Shown: positions 1 through 8,740 of the stretch, piece after piece
Numbering within the stretch: the first letter of the stretch is position 1
Layout: every line of letters begins with the position of its first letter
Assembly: GCA_019695395.1 (NCBI GenBank)
Contig: JAIBAD010000003.1
Span: 1-63,605, forward strand
Length of the DNA stretch: 63,605 bases
Direction of reading: 5' to 3'
DNA from: Alphaproteobacteria bacterium
GTDB taxonomy: Bacteria; Pseudomonadota; Alphaproteobacteria; JAEUKQ01; JAIBAD01
Made by a program: the position numbers and the translations under genes
Notes under the pieces: generated by a model
Seen by the model: only the letters and a program-made list of their open reading frames with translations
Database searches by the model: none
Told to the model about the DNA's origin: nothing

Positions 1-136
1 AAAAAAAATAATAAAAATTAAAACATTATTTTAATGAAAATTTAATTAAAAAAAAATCATAATAAATTATTAATTATATTAAAAATTATCAATTAATTAT
101 AATTTTAATTCTTTTTGTTTTTAGAAAGGAATAATT

Positions 137-355
137 ATGACAAAAAAAATTTTGAATTATGTTACTTTTTTTAGCATTTTGTTAACTTTAGGTGGATGTG
201 GGCAAAAAGTTGTCAAACCTACACCACTACCAACACCTTCGGATCCCTCTGAACCACCTAGCTGGTGGCGCCCATTTCCAATAAAATCCGAACATGATCG
301 TGAAAAAAGTGATAATAAACCATTTCATGAAAAAGAAATTTCAGGAGTTAATTGA
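137..355 (+). CDS. Small secreted lipoprotein
   Basis: A 72-residue protein with a lipoprotein signal: basic start (TKK), a hydrophobic stretch at residues 8-18 and a lipobox LGGC with Cys21, so it should be lipidated and membrane-anchored. The mature part is short, rich in Pro, Ser and charged residues, and has no recognisable domain. Cys-Gly-Gln-Lys after the lipobox resembles the start of LptM/YifL-type LPS-assembly lipoproteins, but the rest of that short motif is not clear, so no symbol is given. AGAAAGGA at 123-130 is a good ribosome binding site for the ATG. A long hairpin follows the stop, so it is probably expressed alone or as the end of an operon that starts left of the window. Confidence 0.7.
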   Translation: MTKKILNYVTFFSILLTLGGCGQKVVKPTPLPTPSDPSEPPSWWRPFPIKSEHDREKSDNKPFHEKEISGVN

Positions 356-366
356 AATTATTCTTC

Positions 367-397
367 ACATAGACCCTTATTTTATAAGGGTCTATGT
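367..397 (+). terminator. Perfect 14-bp hairpin after the lipoprotein gene
   Basis: The arms at 367-380 and 384-397 are exactly complementary around a 3-base TTT loop, starting 11 bases after the lipoprotein stop. No T-run follows on either strand, so this may be an RNA-stabilising 3' hairpin or a weak terminator and not a classical intrinsic terminator. Confidence 0.5.
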
Positions 398-631
398 ATA
401 ACAAAATAGCAACTTAATTTTAAAAAATATTCAAATACTGCTTATATTCAACTTTATTTTTTAAGTTATAATTTTTCAGTAGCAATCACACAACATACTA
501 AATCAATTCAATATTAAACAATATTATATCTTATAAAAATTTTAACTTCATTATTGATCATAGACAAAATATCAATTCTATTTTACTCATAATAATCTTA
601 ACTTTAAACTGCCTTCAAATTATTAAATATT

Positions 632-1309
632 ATGTTGATTATTTGTCCGTCTTGCTCAAAAAAATATATCGTTAATATAGGCCATTTTCGTAAAGATGAT
701 CAAAAAGTTTGCTGTGCCCAATGTCGTCATATTTGGGTTATTCATTCTCCTTTAAAAATTAAATCTGAAGAAGATAAAGTAGAGCCTGAATTAAAAAAGG
801 AACCGGTTAAAAATGATCCCATATCTGGCCGACCTGTACGCATTCAATTGCCAGCAATAATCCAAACAAAATATAAAAAAAACAACAGGCTTTTATCTAT
901 TACTTTGGGATCAATTGCTGTTTTATTTGCAGTGTCATTAATAATTTTTGGACGATCTTTAATTATTACAACTTTTCCTTTTACCAATAAAATTTACAGT
1001 TATTTTAATTTAGCAATAAATGGAGCAGGATTAGTTATTACCGATATTTCTGTTTCACCAATTTCTGGTCAACAAACCAATATTATTAAAGCTCGCATTG
1101 TAAATTTAACCCATCAAAAAATTTCTATTCCTCCTATTAGAGTAATTGCTACAGATAGCAAGACTGGTCAATGGCTTCAAGACTGGACTTTCCGACCAGA
1201 AAATAAAGATGTAGAAAAATTAGAATCCGTGGCTATTGAAATACCAAGTTACAATATGAATCTTGATAATAATATTTATATATTACTTGAATTTACATCT
1301 GGTATTTAA
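632..1309 (+). CDS. MJ0042-type zinc-ribbon / DUF3426-like membrane protein
   Basis: 225 residues. The N-terminus MLIICPSCSKKYIV and the later CCAQCRHIW give paired cysteines of the MJ0042 zinc-ribbon finger (about residues 1-40). A charged linker follows, then one transmembrane helix at about residues 88-107. The C-terminal part (about 130-225) has the beta-sandwich look of DUF3426 (NGAGLVITDISVSPISGQ). Such proteins are common in Alphaproteobacteria, often near division genes, but have no firm function. The finger sits immediately at the N-terminus, which supports this ATG although no clear ribosome binding site is visible. The gene ends 15 bases from the convergent aminopeptidase gene. Confidence 0.8.
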   Translation: MLIICPSCSKKYIVNIGHFRKDDQKVCCAQCRHIWVIHSPLKIKSEEDKVEPELKKEPVKNDPISGRPVRIQLPAIIQTKYKKNNRLLSITLGSIAVLFAVSLIIFGRSLIITTFPFTNKIYSYFNLAINGAGLVITDISVSPISGQQTNIIKARIVNLTHQKISIPPIRVIATDSKTGQWLQDWTFRPENKDVEKLESVAIEIPSYNMNLDNNIYILLEFTSGI

Positions 1310-1324
1310 AATTTTATTTTTAAT

Positions 1325-3364
1325 TTACTTTAAGGGTTTTGTGGCTTCTTTTAACCATTCTTCTGTTTCTTGATCCACCAATGGAGAGAGTATTGCGTAA
1401 ACTTCTTGATGATACTGATTAATCCAATCAATTTCAAATCGACTAAGTATGGACGTATCAATTAAATTACAATCATAGGGTGCATAGGTTAAAGTTTTAA
1501 AACCTAGCATAGGTATTTCAAACCCGGCTTCTTCTATCGGTATAACTGTTACTAAGTTTTCTATTCTGATCCCATACGCATTTTCTTTATAATATCCAGG
1601 TTCATTAGATACAACCATACCAGGCAATAAAGGAAACAGACTAGAAGATTTATGAATTCTTTGGGGGCCTTCATGAACAGAAAGATATGCCCCTACCCCA
1701 TGTCCTGTACCATGATTATAATCAAGCCCTATTTGCCATAACCAATAACGCGCCAAACTATCAAGATGTTGCCCTGTGGTTCCAATTGGAAATTTTGCAC
1801 AAGCAACAGCCACATGTCCTTTTAATACACGCGTAAAACGATCTTTCATCTCTTGGGTTGGATTTCCAATAGCTATTGTACGTGTTACATCTGTTGTACC
1901 ATCAAAATACTGCCCCCCTGAATCTACAAGATAAAGTTCTTTATAATTCAAAGTTTGATTTGTTTCTTTTGTCACCCTATAATGAACAACAGCACTATTT
2001 GATCCTGCTCCAGAAATTGTATCAAAACTTAATCCACAGAAAAGATCATTTTCTTTTCTAAATTGAAATAATTTTTCAGCACAATCCATTTCCGTAAGCA
2101 CCAATTCTTTTTTGGATAGGCTGTTTTTAATTTCTTTTTGTAGCCATGCAAGAAATTTAACCAATGCAGCCCCATCTCTAATATGAGCATTTTTCATACC
2201 TTGTATTTCAATAGGATTTTTACAAGCTTTTGGAAGCGCGCAAAAATCTTGGGACAAAATTATTTTGGTTCCGGTTTTTTGTAAAATATCGTAAAACCAA
2301 TACGCCCCATAAACTTCATCAATATGAACGGTTGATTTATTAAAACCTAATTTTTCTAAAACTTCTTTTAATTTTTCAGGTTTTTCTATGGTAATATTTG
2401 TTCCCAAATGGGCATATAATTTAGATGTAAATTTACGTTTATCAACAAACCATTGAACAGTTGCATCATCATAAATTATAGCAAAACTCAGCACAACTGG
2501 GGTATGAGGAATATCTCCACCCCGAACATTTAAAATCCAGGCAATAGAAGTTGGATCAGCAATAATAGAAGCTTTTATATGTTGCTCTTTTAATTGTATA
2601 GCAATTTTTTCACATTTTTCTTTAGATTCTTGGCCTGCATAAGTACTGGCATGTGGCCATATAGGTGTAATTGGCTCTGCTGGTTGATCATCCCAAACTT
2701 GATCAACCAAATTTTTGGTACATAATTTTAAATCAAAATTATACTTTTTGCTCAAAGATTGCCACCATGTAACCGAATTATAGGTATGGAGCCATGGATC
2801 CAGGCCCAGTTTTTGGCCCGCATGCATATTATTTTTGATCCACTCTTCGGCTTGTTGATGAAAAGTTTTTTGCGCCGATAATTCTATAATCGTAAATAAC
2901 GTTTGATCTACTTGGTCTTTAGCTTGAAGTATATAACGCCCATCAACAATTAAAGCTGCCTTTTTATCTAAAATGATTGCCAATCCGGCAGATCCTGTGA
3001 AACCTGTAATCCAAGCTAATCTTTGCGCTTTCAAAGATACATATTCACCTTGATGCTCATCCGCACGTGGAACCAGAAATCCATTTAGGGTATTTTTTTG
3101 TAATTGCTCACGTAAAAGTTTTAATTTTGTTTGAACATCTATGTGTACATTCTTAAATTTTTGCTTTGTATTATTAAACAAATCTCTTAAAAGGCTTTTT
3201 AATTGTTCATCGGGATTTGGTGCAATTAACTCCATCCAAGTTTCGGAAGAATCATCCACACCACTTAAAATACCAGGAAAAATATCTTCGATTTCATGAA
3301 TAGAGACTCGTAAATGAGCATTCTTAAGTAAGGACAGTTTATTTTTTAAATTTTCTTCAAACAT
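1325..3364 (-). CDS. pepP: Xaa-Pro aminopeptidase (aminopeptidase P, M24 family)
   Basis: 679 residues. It removes an N-terminal residue preceding proline using a dinuclear metal centre in the cytoplasm. The ligands are visible in order: Asp481 (VDSGG), Asp492 (TTDVTRT), His555 (GTGHGVG), Glu588 (SNEPGY) and Glu602 (IRIEN). The creatinase-like N-domain begins near residue 79 (FLVPRADEHQGEYV), followed by the second creatinase domain and then the pita-bread catalytic domain from about residue 385. The C-terminal tail with LTYAPYDCNLID is typical of the long alphaproteobacterial form. Odd point: about 80 residues precede the usual start, so the protein is longer than usual. Assignment is firm; in vivo substrates are not known from sequence. 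Confidence 0.93.
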   Translation of the reverse strand: MFEENLKNKLSLLKNAHLRVSIHEIEDIFPGILSGVDDSSETWMELIAPNPDEQLKSLLRDLFNNTKQKFKNVHIDVQTKLKLLREQLQKNTLNGFLVPRADEHQGEYVSLKAQRLAWITGFTGSAGLAIILDKKAALIVDGRYILQAKDQVDQTLFTIIELSAQKTFHQQAEEWIKNNMHAGQKLGLDPWLHTYNSVTWWQSLSKKYNFDLKLCTKNLVDQVWDDQPAEPITPIWPHASTYAGQESKEKCEKIAIQLKEQHIKASIIADPTSIAWILNVRGGDIPHTPVVLSFAIIYDDATVQWFVDKRKFTSKLYAHLGTNITIEKPEKLKEVLEKLGFNKSTVHIDEVYGAYWFYDILQKTGTKIILSQDFCALPKACKNPIEIQGMKNAHIRDGAALVKFLAWLQKEIKNSLSKKELVLTEMDCAEKLFQFRKENDLFCGLSFDTISGAGSNSAVVHYRVTKETNQTLNYKELYLVDSGGQYFDGTTDVTRTIAIGNPTQEMKDRFTRVLKGHVAVACAKFPIGTTGQHLDSLARYWLWQIGLDYNHGTGHGVGAYLSVHEGPQRIHKSSSLFPLLPGMVVSNEPGYYKENAYGIRIENLVTVIPIEEAGFEIPMLGFKTLTYAPYDCNLIDTSILSRFEIDWINQYHQEVYAILSPLVDQETEEWLKEATKPLK

Positions 3365-3522
3365 AAATTTTATCTTTAATATTTTAACTAAATTTTAATG
3401 ATTTTAGCATTAAAAGAAATAAATTAAAGAAAAAGTCTTAGAATTGACAAAATTACATCATATTTTTGTCAAAAAGATATGTATTTATTGAATATATTAA
3501 GCATTTGTATGCAAAAAATGCA

Positions 3523-3552
3523 TTGCTGCGATGCAGTATAAAAGGGTACAAA
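3523..3552 (+). promoter_or_regulatory. Candidate promoter with CTGC-N3-GCAG palindrome (PhaR-like site)
   Basis: CTGCGATGCAG at 3526-3536 matches the CTGC-N3-GCAG pattern reported for the PHB regulator PhaR. It overlaps a possible -35 (TTGCTG, 3523-3528) with TACAAA at 3547-3552 as -10, 18 bases away. Nearly the same element (18 of 21 positions) lies at the phasin promoter. Promoter boxes are by eye only. Confidence 0.45.
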
Positions 3553-3642
3553 TTTTTCTCGATTGTTGTATATTGTTTTTAACATATTAAATGATTTTTT
3601 TAACTTAACTTATTGTAATTAAAAGTTTTTAGGACAACAACC

Positions 3643-4248
3643 ATGTTAGCAAGCATTTTTATATCTGAACAAAATTCTGTTCTGCGGTTGCGAGATGCTG
3701 AGCAGATTTTTGGGATTAAGCGCTTTAAGTATGCTTTTAATCTTTTAAAAGCAAAATTGGCTTCATTTTATCAATTTGAACATTTTACGTTTGAAAGATT
3801 TAATCATCGTATGCTTGTTGATCTTGGTATACAAAACAGTTTTAATCCAAATCCTAAACCTGGTTCTTTAATCAAAACCGTTGGATTGAATACAATTTTT
3901 ATTCAATTTTGTTTAGCATTTTATGAATTATCCTTGGGGTATTTGATAAAAAAATACCAAATACATAAAATGTATAATGATTTAAAAAATTTAGACAATA
4001 GGCTGTTACAAGATATTGGACTAAACAAAGAAGTTTTATTGGCAATGGAATATTCGAATTCGTTTATCCATGATAAAAATTCTAAAACATCTAATGATCA
4101 TATATCTTCTTCTTTAACAGCTGATGAATTTAATGATCATATGTTAGCAGATCTTGGATTAAAACCTTTTGAAAAAGCTATTGATCTAAGTCAAGAGCAA
4201 TACAGTTTTTATATAACTTTCTATAACAGCACTCAGAAAGCTGCATAA
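3643..4248 (+). CDS. Protein with three DUF1127-like motifs
   Basis: 201 residues. DUF1127 proteins are usually small (50-100 residues) and end in a helix plus a motif like 'DRxLxDIGL'; characterised members bind RNA or act in stress and C1 or phosphate responses. Here the motif occurs three times: FNHRMLVDLGI (53-63), LDNRLLQDIGL (117-127) and FNDHMLADLGL (163-173). The first two follow basic helical segments (about 26-50 and 100-115). A ribosome binding site AGGAC lies at 3631-3635. The gene stands alone, with its own promoter element upstream and a strong terminator behind. The promoter shares a palindrome with the phasin gene, suggesting a link to polyhydroxybutyrate status. The family assignment is by motif; the function is unknown. 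Confidence 0.75.
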   Translation: MLASIFISEQNSVLRLRDAEQIFGIKRFKYAFNLLKAKLASFYQFEHFTFERFNHRMLVDLGIQNSFNPNPKPGSLIKTVGLNTIFIQFCLAFYELSLGYLIKKYQIHKMYNDLKNLDNRLLQDIGLNKEVLLAMEYSNSFIHDKNSKTSNDHISSSLTADEFNDHMLADLGLKPFEKAIDLSQEQYSFYITFYNSTQKAA

Positions 4249-4316
4249 CTTCAGCTTGCTATATCTCCCTGGCTTGGAAGTTAAAATATTTACAGTTTTA
4301 TTGAGGTGTTTGTGCT

Positions 4317-4350
4317 GTGGTGGTTTAGAAAATAAACCACCACTTTTTTT
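4317..4350 (+). terminator. Intrinsic terminator of the DUF1127-like gene
   Basis: Perfect 11-bp stem (4317-4327 with 4333-4343), loop GAAAA, followed by seven T at 4344-4350. This is the clearest rho-independent terminator in the window. It reads rightward and ends at the stop codon of convergent prmA. Confidence 0.9.
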
Positions 4351-5212
4351 ATGTCTTTTTTGACAGCTGGATAATAACCCAATCTCCTAAAACCTTATGA
4401 TTTATATAATTAAGATTGTATTTTTCCATAGTTTTTATTACGTGATCTGCTTGGGATAATAAAATACCAGATAAAATCACATGACCAGAAGCTGATAAAA
4501 AAGTATAAATTTCTGGAGCTAAATCGCATAACGGATCAGCTAATATATTTGCAACAATAAGATCAAATTCCTTCTTCTTAAAATCATTCAAAGCTGAAAA
4601 ACCTAAACTTTCTTTAACCTCAATATAATCCGTAAGATCATTAAGTTGACAATTATATTGGGTAACTTCAATAGCCATAGGATCATTATCGACAGCAATG
4701 ACAGAATGTATTTTCCACAATTTTGCTATAGCCATTGCTAAAATTCCACTTCCGCATCCAAGATCAAGCGCACAATTTGGTATAATTTTTTTTTCATATA
4801 ATTCTTGTAAAACTATAAGACATCCCTTTGTTGTTTCATGACGCCCAGTTCCAAATGCCATCCCCGCATCAACTGTTAAGACAAAATCATCTATATCTTT
4901 ATTTAAAGATAATTCTTCTGTGAATGTACCTTGAATAGTAAAGCGACCTACCTTAAAAGGTGCTAGAATTTTTTGACTTTCTAAAACCCAATTCTGTTCA
5001 GGTAGATTTTTATAATTATATTTAATATCTAGTTTTTTAATTTTTTCTAAAATATCTTCTAAAGGTTTATTAATCATTAAAGCTTCAATAACCCAATCTG
5101 GATTCTTGTATAACGACACAGCATCAAAATCTTCTTCCAAATTTGTCATTATATCATCTAATGTTCTCGTACCTATATCAGAGGCATTAATTGTTAAAAT
5201 CCACAAAGGCAA
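4349..5212 (-). CDS. prmA: Ribosomal protein L11 methyltransferase
   Basis: 287 residues. It trimethylates ribosomal protein L11 using S-adenosylmethionine. The conserved features are FGTGRHETTKGCL (about residues 121-133), the SAM-binding LDLGCGSGILAMAI (about 150-163), VIAVDNDP and VANILADPL near the C-terminus. The start is TTG: MPLWIL then matches the short beta-strand at the family N-terminus, whereas the first internal ATG (Met22) would remove it. A purine-rich stretch AAAGAAAG lies just upstream. The gene follows the UvrD-type helicase by 29 bases and may be cotranscribed with it. Confidence 0.93.
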   Translation of the reverse strand: MPLWILTINASDIGTRTLDDIMTNLEEDFDAVSLYKNPDWVIEALMINKPLEDILEKIKKLDIKYNYKNLPEQNWVLESQKILAPFKVGRFTIQGTFTEELSLNKDIDDFVLTVDAGMAFGTGRHETTKGCLIVLQELYEKKIIPNCALDLGCGSGILAMAIAKLWKIHSVIAVDNDPMAIEVTQYNCQLNDLTDYIEVKESLGFSALNDFKKKEFDLIVANILADPLCDLAPEIYTFLSASGHVILSGILLSQADHVIKTMEKYNLNYINHKVLGDWVIIQLSKKT

Positions 5213-5241
5213 AAATCTTTCTTTATTTCAATGGGTTATAG

Positions 5242-7467
5242 TTAAACTTTATCCGCTGGTATAACAAAATTACTAATAACTTTTTTTGATCCAGCCTTAT
5301 CAAACATAATATCTAATTTATTTCCTTCGACCATCGTAACCATACCATAGCCAAATTTTTGATGAAAGACACGCATACCAGTTGTATATTGCCCGGTCTC
5401 ATTTTCAAATATATCTGGATTTTCTATTAAAAAATTTCCTTTAATAGTTTTATTCTTTTTTGCTTGCTGATAATCCGCTAAAACCATAGTTTGGTGCTGT
5501 TCTTTATGCTCATACATGGGTGTATAAAATTGATCTTGGATTTTTATATCAACATTTTGCGTTGGCAATTCTTCTATAAACCTTGACGGTATCGATGTTT
5601 GCCACTGGCCATGCACTCTTCTATTTAAAGCAAAAAAAACATAGGCTTTCTGGCGTGCTCTTGTTATACCAACATAGGCCAACCTTCTTTCTTCTTCTAA
5701 TCCTGCTATACCATTTTCATCTAAAGATCTTTGATGCGGAAATAAACCCTCTTCCCATCCAGGTAAAAAAACAGCATTAAACTCAAGACCTTTTGCGCTA
5801 TGCAGCGTCATAATAGAAAGCATATCTTGCAATTCTGTATTATCATTTTCCATAACTAAACTGACATGTTCGAGAAATTGTTCAAGATTTTCGAAATTAG
5901 CCATAGCTGTGATTAATTCTCGAAGATTTTCTAGCCGACCAGGTGCATCAGGTGATGGATTTGCTTGCCAAAAATTTGTATATCCAGATTCATCCAGGAC
6001 AATTTTGGCTATTTCAGTGTGGGGTAATTGCGCTGCTTTTTCTTGCCATCTATTGATATCTTTCAAAAAATTTTCTAAAGCACGAGCCGCTGCGGGTTTA
6101 AGTTCATCTGTTTTACTAAGTTGTTCTGCTGCTCTCATCAAACTAATATTTTCTAATCTGGCCAACATATAAATATGTCTTAATGTTGTGTCACCAATAC
6201 CACGTTTAGGTACATTAATAATGCGTTCAAAAGCAAGATCGTCAGAAGATTTATGAACAAGACGCAAATAAGAAAGCGCATCCCGAATTTCTTGGCGTTC
6301 ATAAAAACGTAACCCACCAATTACTCTATATTTAAGACCTAAAGTTAAAAATCTTTCTTCAAACTCTCTTGTTTGAAATCCTGCCCTTACAAGAACTGCG
6401 ATATCACCTAAAGACTGACCATGCCTTTGTAAGGCTTCTATTTCTTCACCAATTTGTCTTGCTTCTTCTTGGCTATCCCATACCCCCACCGTTTGTACTT
6501 TTTCGCCCAATTCTGCTTCTGTATAAAGTATTTTTCCTAATCTTGCTTTATTATGCGCAATTAAACCTGATGCGGTGGCCAAAATATGTCCTGTTGATCG
6601 ATAATTATTTTCTAATCGGATAACATCAGCATTTGGAAAATCTTTTTCAAACTTTAAAATATTTGTGATTTCTGCACCACGCCATCCATAAATCGATTGG
6701 TCATCATCCCCAACACAACAAATATTTCCATGTTCTTGAGCAAGCAATCGTAACCAAAGATATTGAGCTGTATTCGTATCCTGATATTCATCAACCATGA
6801 TATAGCGAAATTGATGTTGATAACGCTTTAAAATATCAGAATGGTTTTGAAAAATATCCAAATTATGTAATAAAAGATCACCAAAATCGCACGCATTAAG
6901 TGCTAATAATCTTTCTTGATAAAGTTGATAAATATCGAGAAGCTTTCCATCTGCTAGACCTTTGGTTTCTTCTGGACTCACCATGTTAGGTTTCAATCCC
7001 CGGTCTTTCCATCGTTGGATATAAGAAAGTAATACTTTTGCTGGCCATTTTTTTTCGCTAATATTTTCATGGGATAAAATTTGTTTTAAAAGACGTACTT
7101 GATCATCTATATCAAGGATCGTAAATTTTTTTTCTAATCCAACAATTTCTGCATGATTACGCAAAATTCTTGCAGCAAGAGCATGAAAGGTCCCAAGCCA
7201 TAAGCCTTCGATTGGGCGATTTATAAGTTTTGTTATTCTATCTTTCATTTCAAAGGCAGCTTTATTTGTAAAAGTAACAGCTAAAATCTGATGTAATCCA
7301 GACTGGCCTGATAGAACAAGATAAGCAAAACGGTATGTTAATACCCTAGTTTTTCCTGTACCCGCACCAGCTAACACAAGCACAGCCCCTTTTGTTGATA
7401 CTACAGCTTGCTTTTGTTTTTCATTAAGATAATCTAATAAAGGTAATTTATTTTGTTCTAAAATCAT
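5242..7467 (-). CDS. uvrD: UvrD/PcrA-type DNA helicase (SF1A)
   Basis: 741 residues. A 3'-5' DNA helicase for repair and replication restart. The SF1A motifs are in order: Walker A AGAGTGKT (about 33-40), Walker B VDEYQDTN, VGDDDQSIYGWRGA (motif III), LENNYRST (motif IV), MTLHSAKGLEF (motif V) and AYVGITRARQ (motif VI). The C-terminus carries the small Tudor-like module VFHQKFGYGMV, typical of UvrD/PcrA, rather than Rep. An in-frame TTG lies three codons upstream (7476). I chose the ATG at 7467 because neither has a strong ribosome binding site and ATG is the better codon. Confidence 0.95.
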   Translation of the reverse strand: MILEQNKLPLLDYLNEKQKQAVVSTKGAVLVLAGAGTGKTRVLTYRFAYLVLSGQSGLHQILAVTFTNKAAFEMKDRITKLINRPIEGLWLGTFHALAARILRNHAEIVGLEKKFTILDIDDQVRLLKQILSHENISEKKWPAKVLLSYIQRWKDRGLKPNMVSPEETKGLADGKLLDIYQLYQERLLALNACDFGDLLLHNLDIFQNHSDILKRYQHQFRYIMVDEYQDTNTAQYLWLRLLAQEHGNICCVGDDDQSIYGWRGAEITNILKFEKDFPNADVIRLENNYRSTGHILATASGLIAHNKARLGKILYTEAELGEKVQTVGVWDSQEEARQIGEEIEALQRHGQSLGDIAVLVRAGFQTREFEERFLTLGLKYRVIGGLRFYERQEIRDALSYLRLVHKSSDDLAFERIINVPKRGIGDTTLRHIYMLARLENISLMRAAEQLSKTDELKPAAARALENFLKDINRWQEKAAQLPHTEIAKIVLDESGYTNFWQANPSPDAPGRLENLRELITAMANFENLEQFLEHVSLVMENDNTELQDMLSIMTLHSAKGLEFNAVFLPGWEEGLFPHQRSLDENGIAGLEEERRLAYVGITRARQKAYVFFALNRRVHGQWQTSIPSRFIEELPTQNVDIKIQDQFYTPMYEHKEQHQTMVLADYQQAKKNKTIKGNFLIENPDIFENETGQYTTGMRVFHQKFGYGMVTMVEGNKLDIMFDKAGSKKVISNFVIPADKV

Positions 7468-7559
7468 AACGACCAATTTACATAAAATTTATAAATTTCT
7501 ATTCTATTATACGATGTAAATAAAAATCTCTTACTTATAATATTTCAAAGCATCTTCCA

Positions 7560-8696
7560 ATGATACAAAATAGTGAATATATAGATCTTTTATCAAATAG
7601 TCCTTTAACCAAAAGACAACTTGCAGTTTATCGTTATGGTACAAAAGGTGCTAGACCTAAAATATATCTTCAAGCTTCTCTTCATGCAGATGAAACACCA
7701 GGTATGCTTGTTTTATATCATTTAAATCATCTTTTGAAAAAAGCTGAACAAGAAAATAATATTATTGGAGAAATTGTTTTAGTACCTGTTGCTAACCCCA
7801 TCGGCCTTGGGCAAATCTTAAATGGAAATTTAGTGGGACGTTATGAACTATCTGGTAAAGGTAATTTTAATCGTGCATGGCCGGATTTATATTTAGAAAC
7901 TGTGCCTTGTTTAGAAGGGAAACTTACACAGAATCCAGAAAAAAATGTTAACATTATTCGCCAAACAATAGATGAAATTTTAAAAAAACAAAAAATTACA
8001 AATGAATTAAATGCATTAAAACTATCTTTATTGAAATTGGCTTTTGATGCTGATTTTGTTTTTGATCTCCATTGTGATGATGACGCTTTAATGCATCTTT
8101 TTCTAATTCCAGATCACTGGCCTGCTGCACAAGATCTTGCATGTGATATACATAGCCAAGCTGTTTTATTATGTGCAGATTCAGGGGGACATTCTTTTGA
8201 TGAAGCGTTAAGTACATTATGGTCAAAATTGGCTCAAACATTTCCCAATTATCCTATTCCTGCCGCATGTATGGCCGGGACTATTGAATATCGTGGACAA
8301 ACAGATGTTGATGATAATCTTGCACACCAAGATGCCATAAGATTATTTAATTTTATGCAACGTCGCTTTATTATCAAAGGTATACCCCCTCCTTTACCTA
8401 AACCTTTATGTGAAGCTACAGATCTAGCTGCATGTGACGTTTTACGATCCCCAATAGCAGGGATTGTTTGTTATAAGCATTCTTTAGGTAGTATAATTCA
8501 TCAAGGTGATCTTGTTGCAGAAATTATTCAACCACATCTTCTTGATCTTCAAATCCGTGAACCTATTTATAGTAATACAACAGGTCTTTTATTATCAAAA
8601 AGACAACATAAAATGGTCAGGCCAGGTGATACAATTGCAAAAATAGTTGGTAAAGAAACTTTATCCTACCGACATGGGTTATTGTTGGAGGATTAA
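7560..8696 (+). CDS. Succinylglutamate desuccinylase / aspartoacylase family (M14) hydrolase
   Basis: 378 residues. A zinc-dependent amidohydrolase of the AstE/AspA branch of the M14 carboxypeptidase fold. Visible zinc ligands are His42 and Glu45 (SLHADETPG) and His171 (FDLHCDDD). NFNRAW near residue 102 fits the substrate-binding Asn-Arg, and Glu243 (TIEYRG) fits the catalytic glutamate. The C-terminal 80 residues (LRSPIAGIVCYKHSLG..IHQGDLVAEI) look like a barrel hybrid of the biotinyl/lipoyl type, as in related proteins. The substrate cannot be deduced: no arginine-succinyl-transferase genes lie nearby. It is the first gene of a rightward run and diverges from the uvrD-like gene. Confidence 0.82.
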   Translation: MIQNSEYIDLLSNSPLTKRQLAVYRYGTKGARPKIYLQASLHADETPGMLVLYHLNHLLKKAEQENNIIGEIVLVPVANPIGLGQILNGNLVGRYELSGKGNFNRAWPDLYLETVPCLEGKLTQNPEKNVNIIRQTIDEILKKQKITNELNALKLSLLKLAFDADFVFDLHCDDDALMHLFLIPDHWPAAQDLACDIHSQAVLLCADSGGHSFDEALSTLWSKLAQTFPNYPIPAACMAGTIEYRGQTDVDDNLAHQDAIRLFNFMQRRFIIKGIPPPLPKPLCEATDLAACDVLRSPIAGIVCYKHSLGSIIHQGDLVAEIIQPHLLDLQIREPIYSNTTGLLLSKRQHKMVRPGDTIAKIVGKETLSYRHGLLLED

Positions 8697-8740
8697 TGTT
8701 TTTCTTTGATTAAAACTTATTTAAAATATAAGAGATTTTT

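Noticed and set aside
5583-6623. Plus-strand open frames opposite the helicase gene
   Set aside because: Antisense shadows of a conserved helicase with intact motifs.
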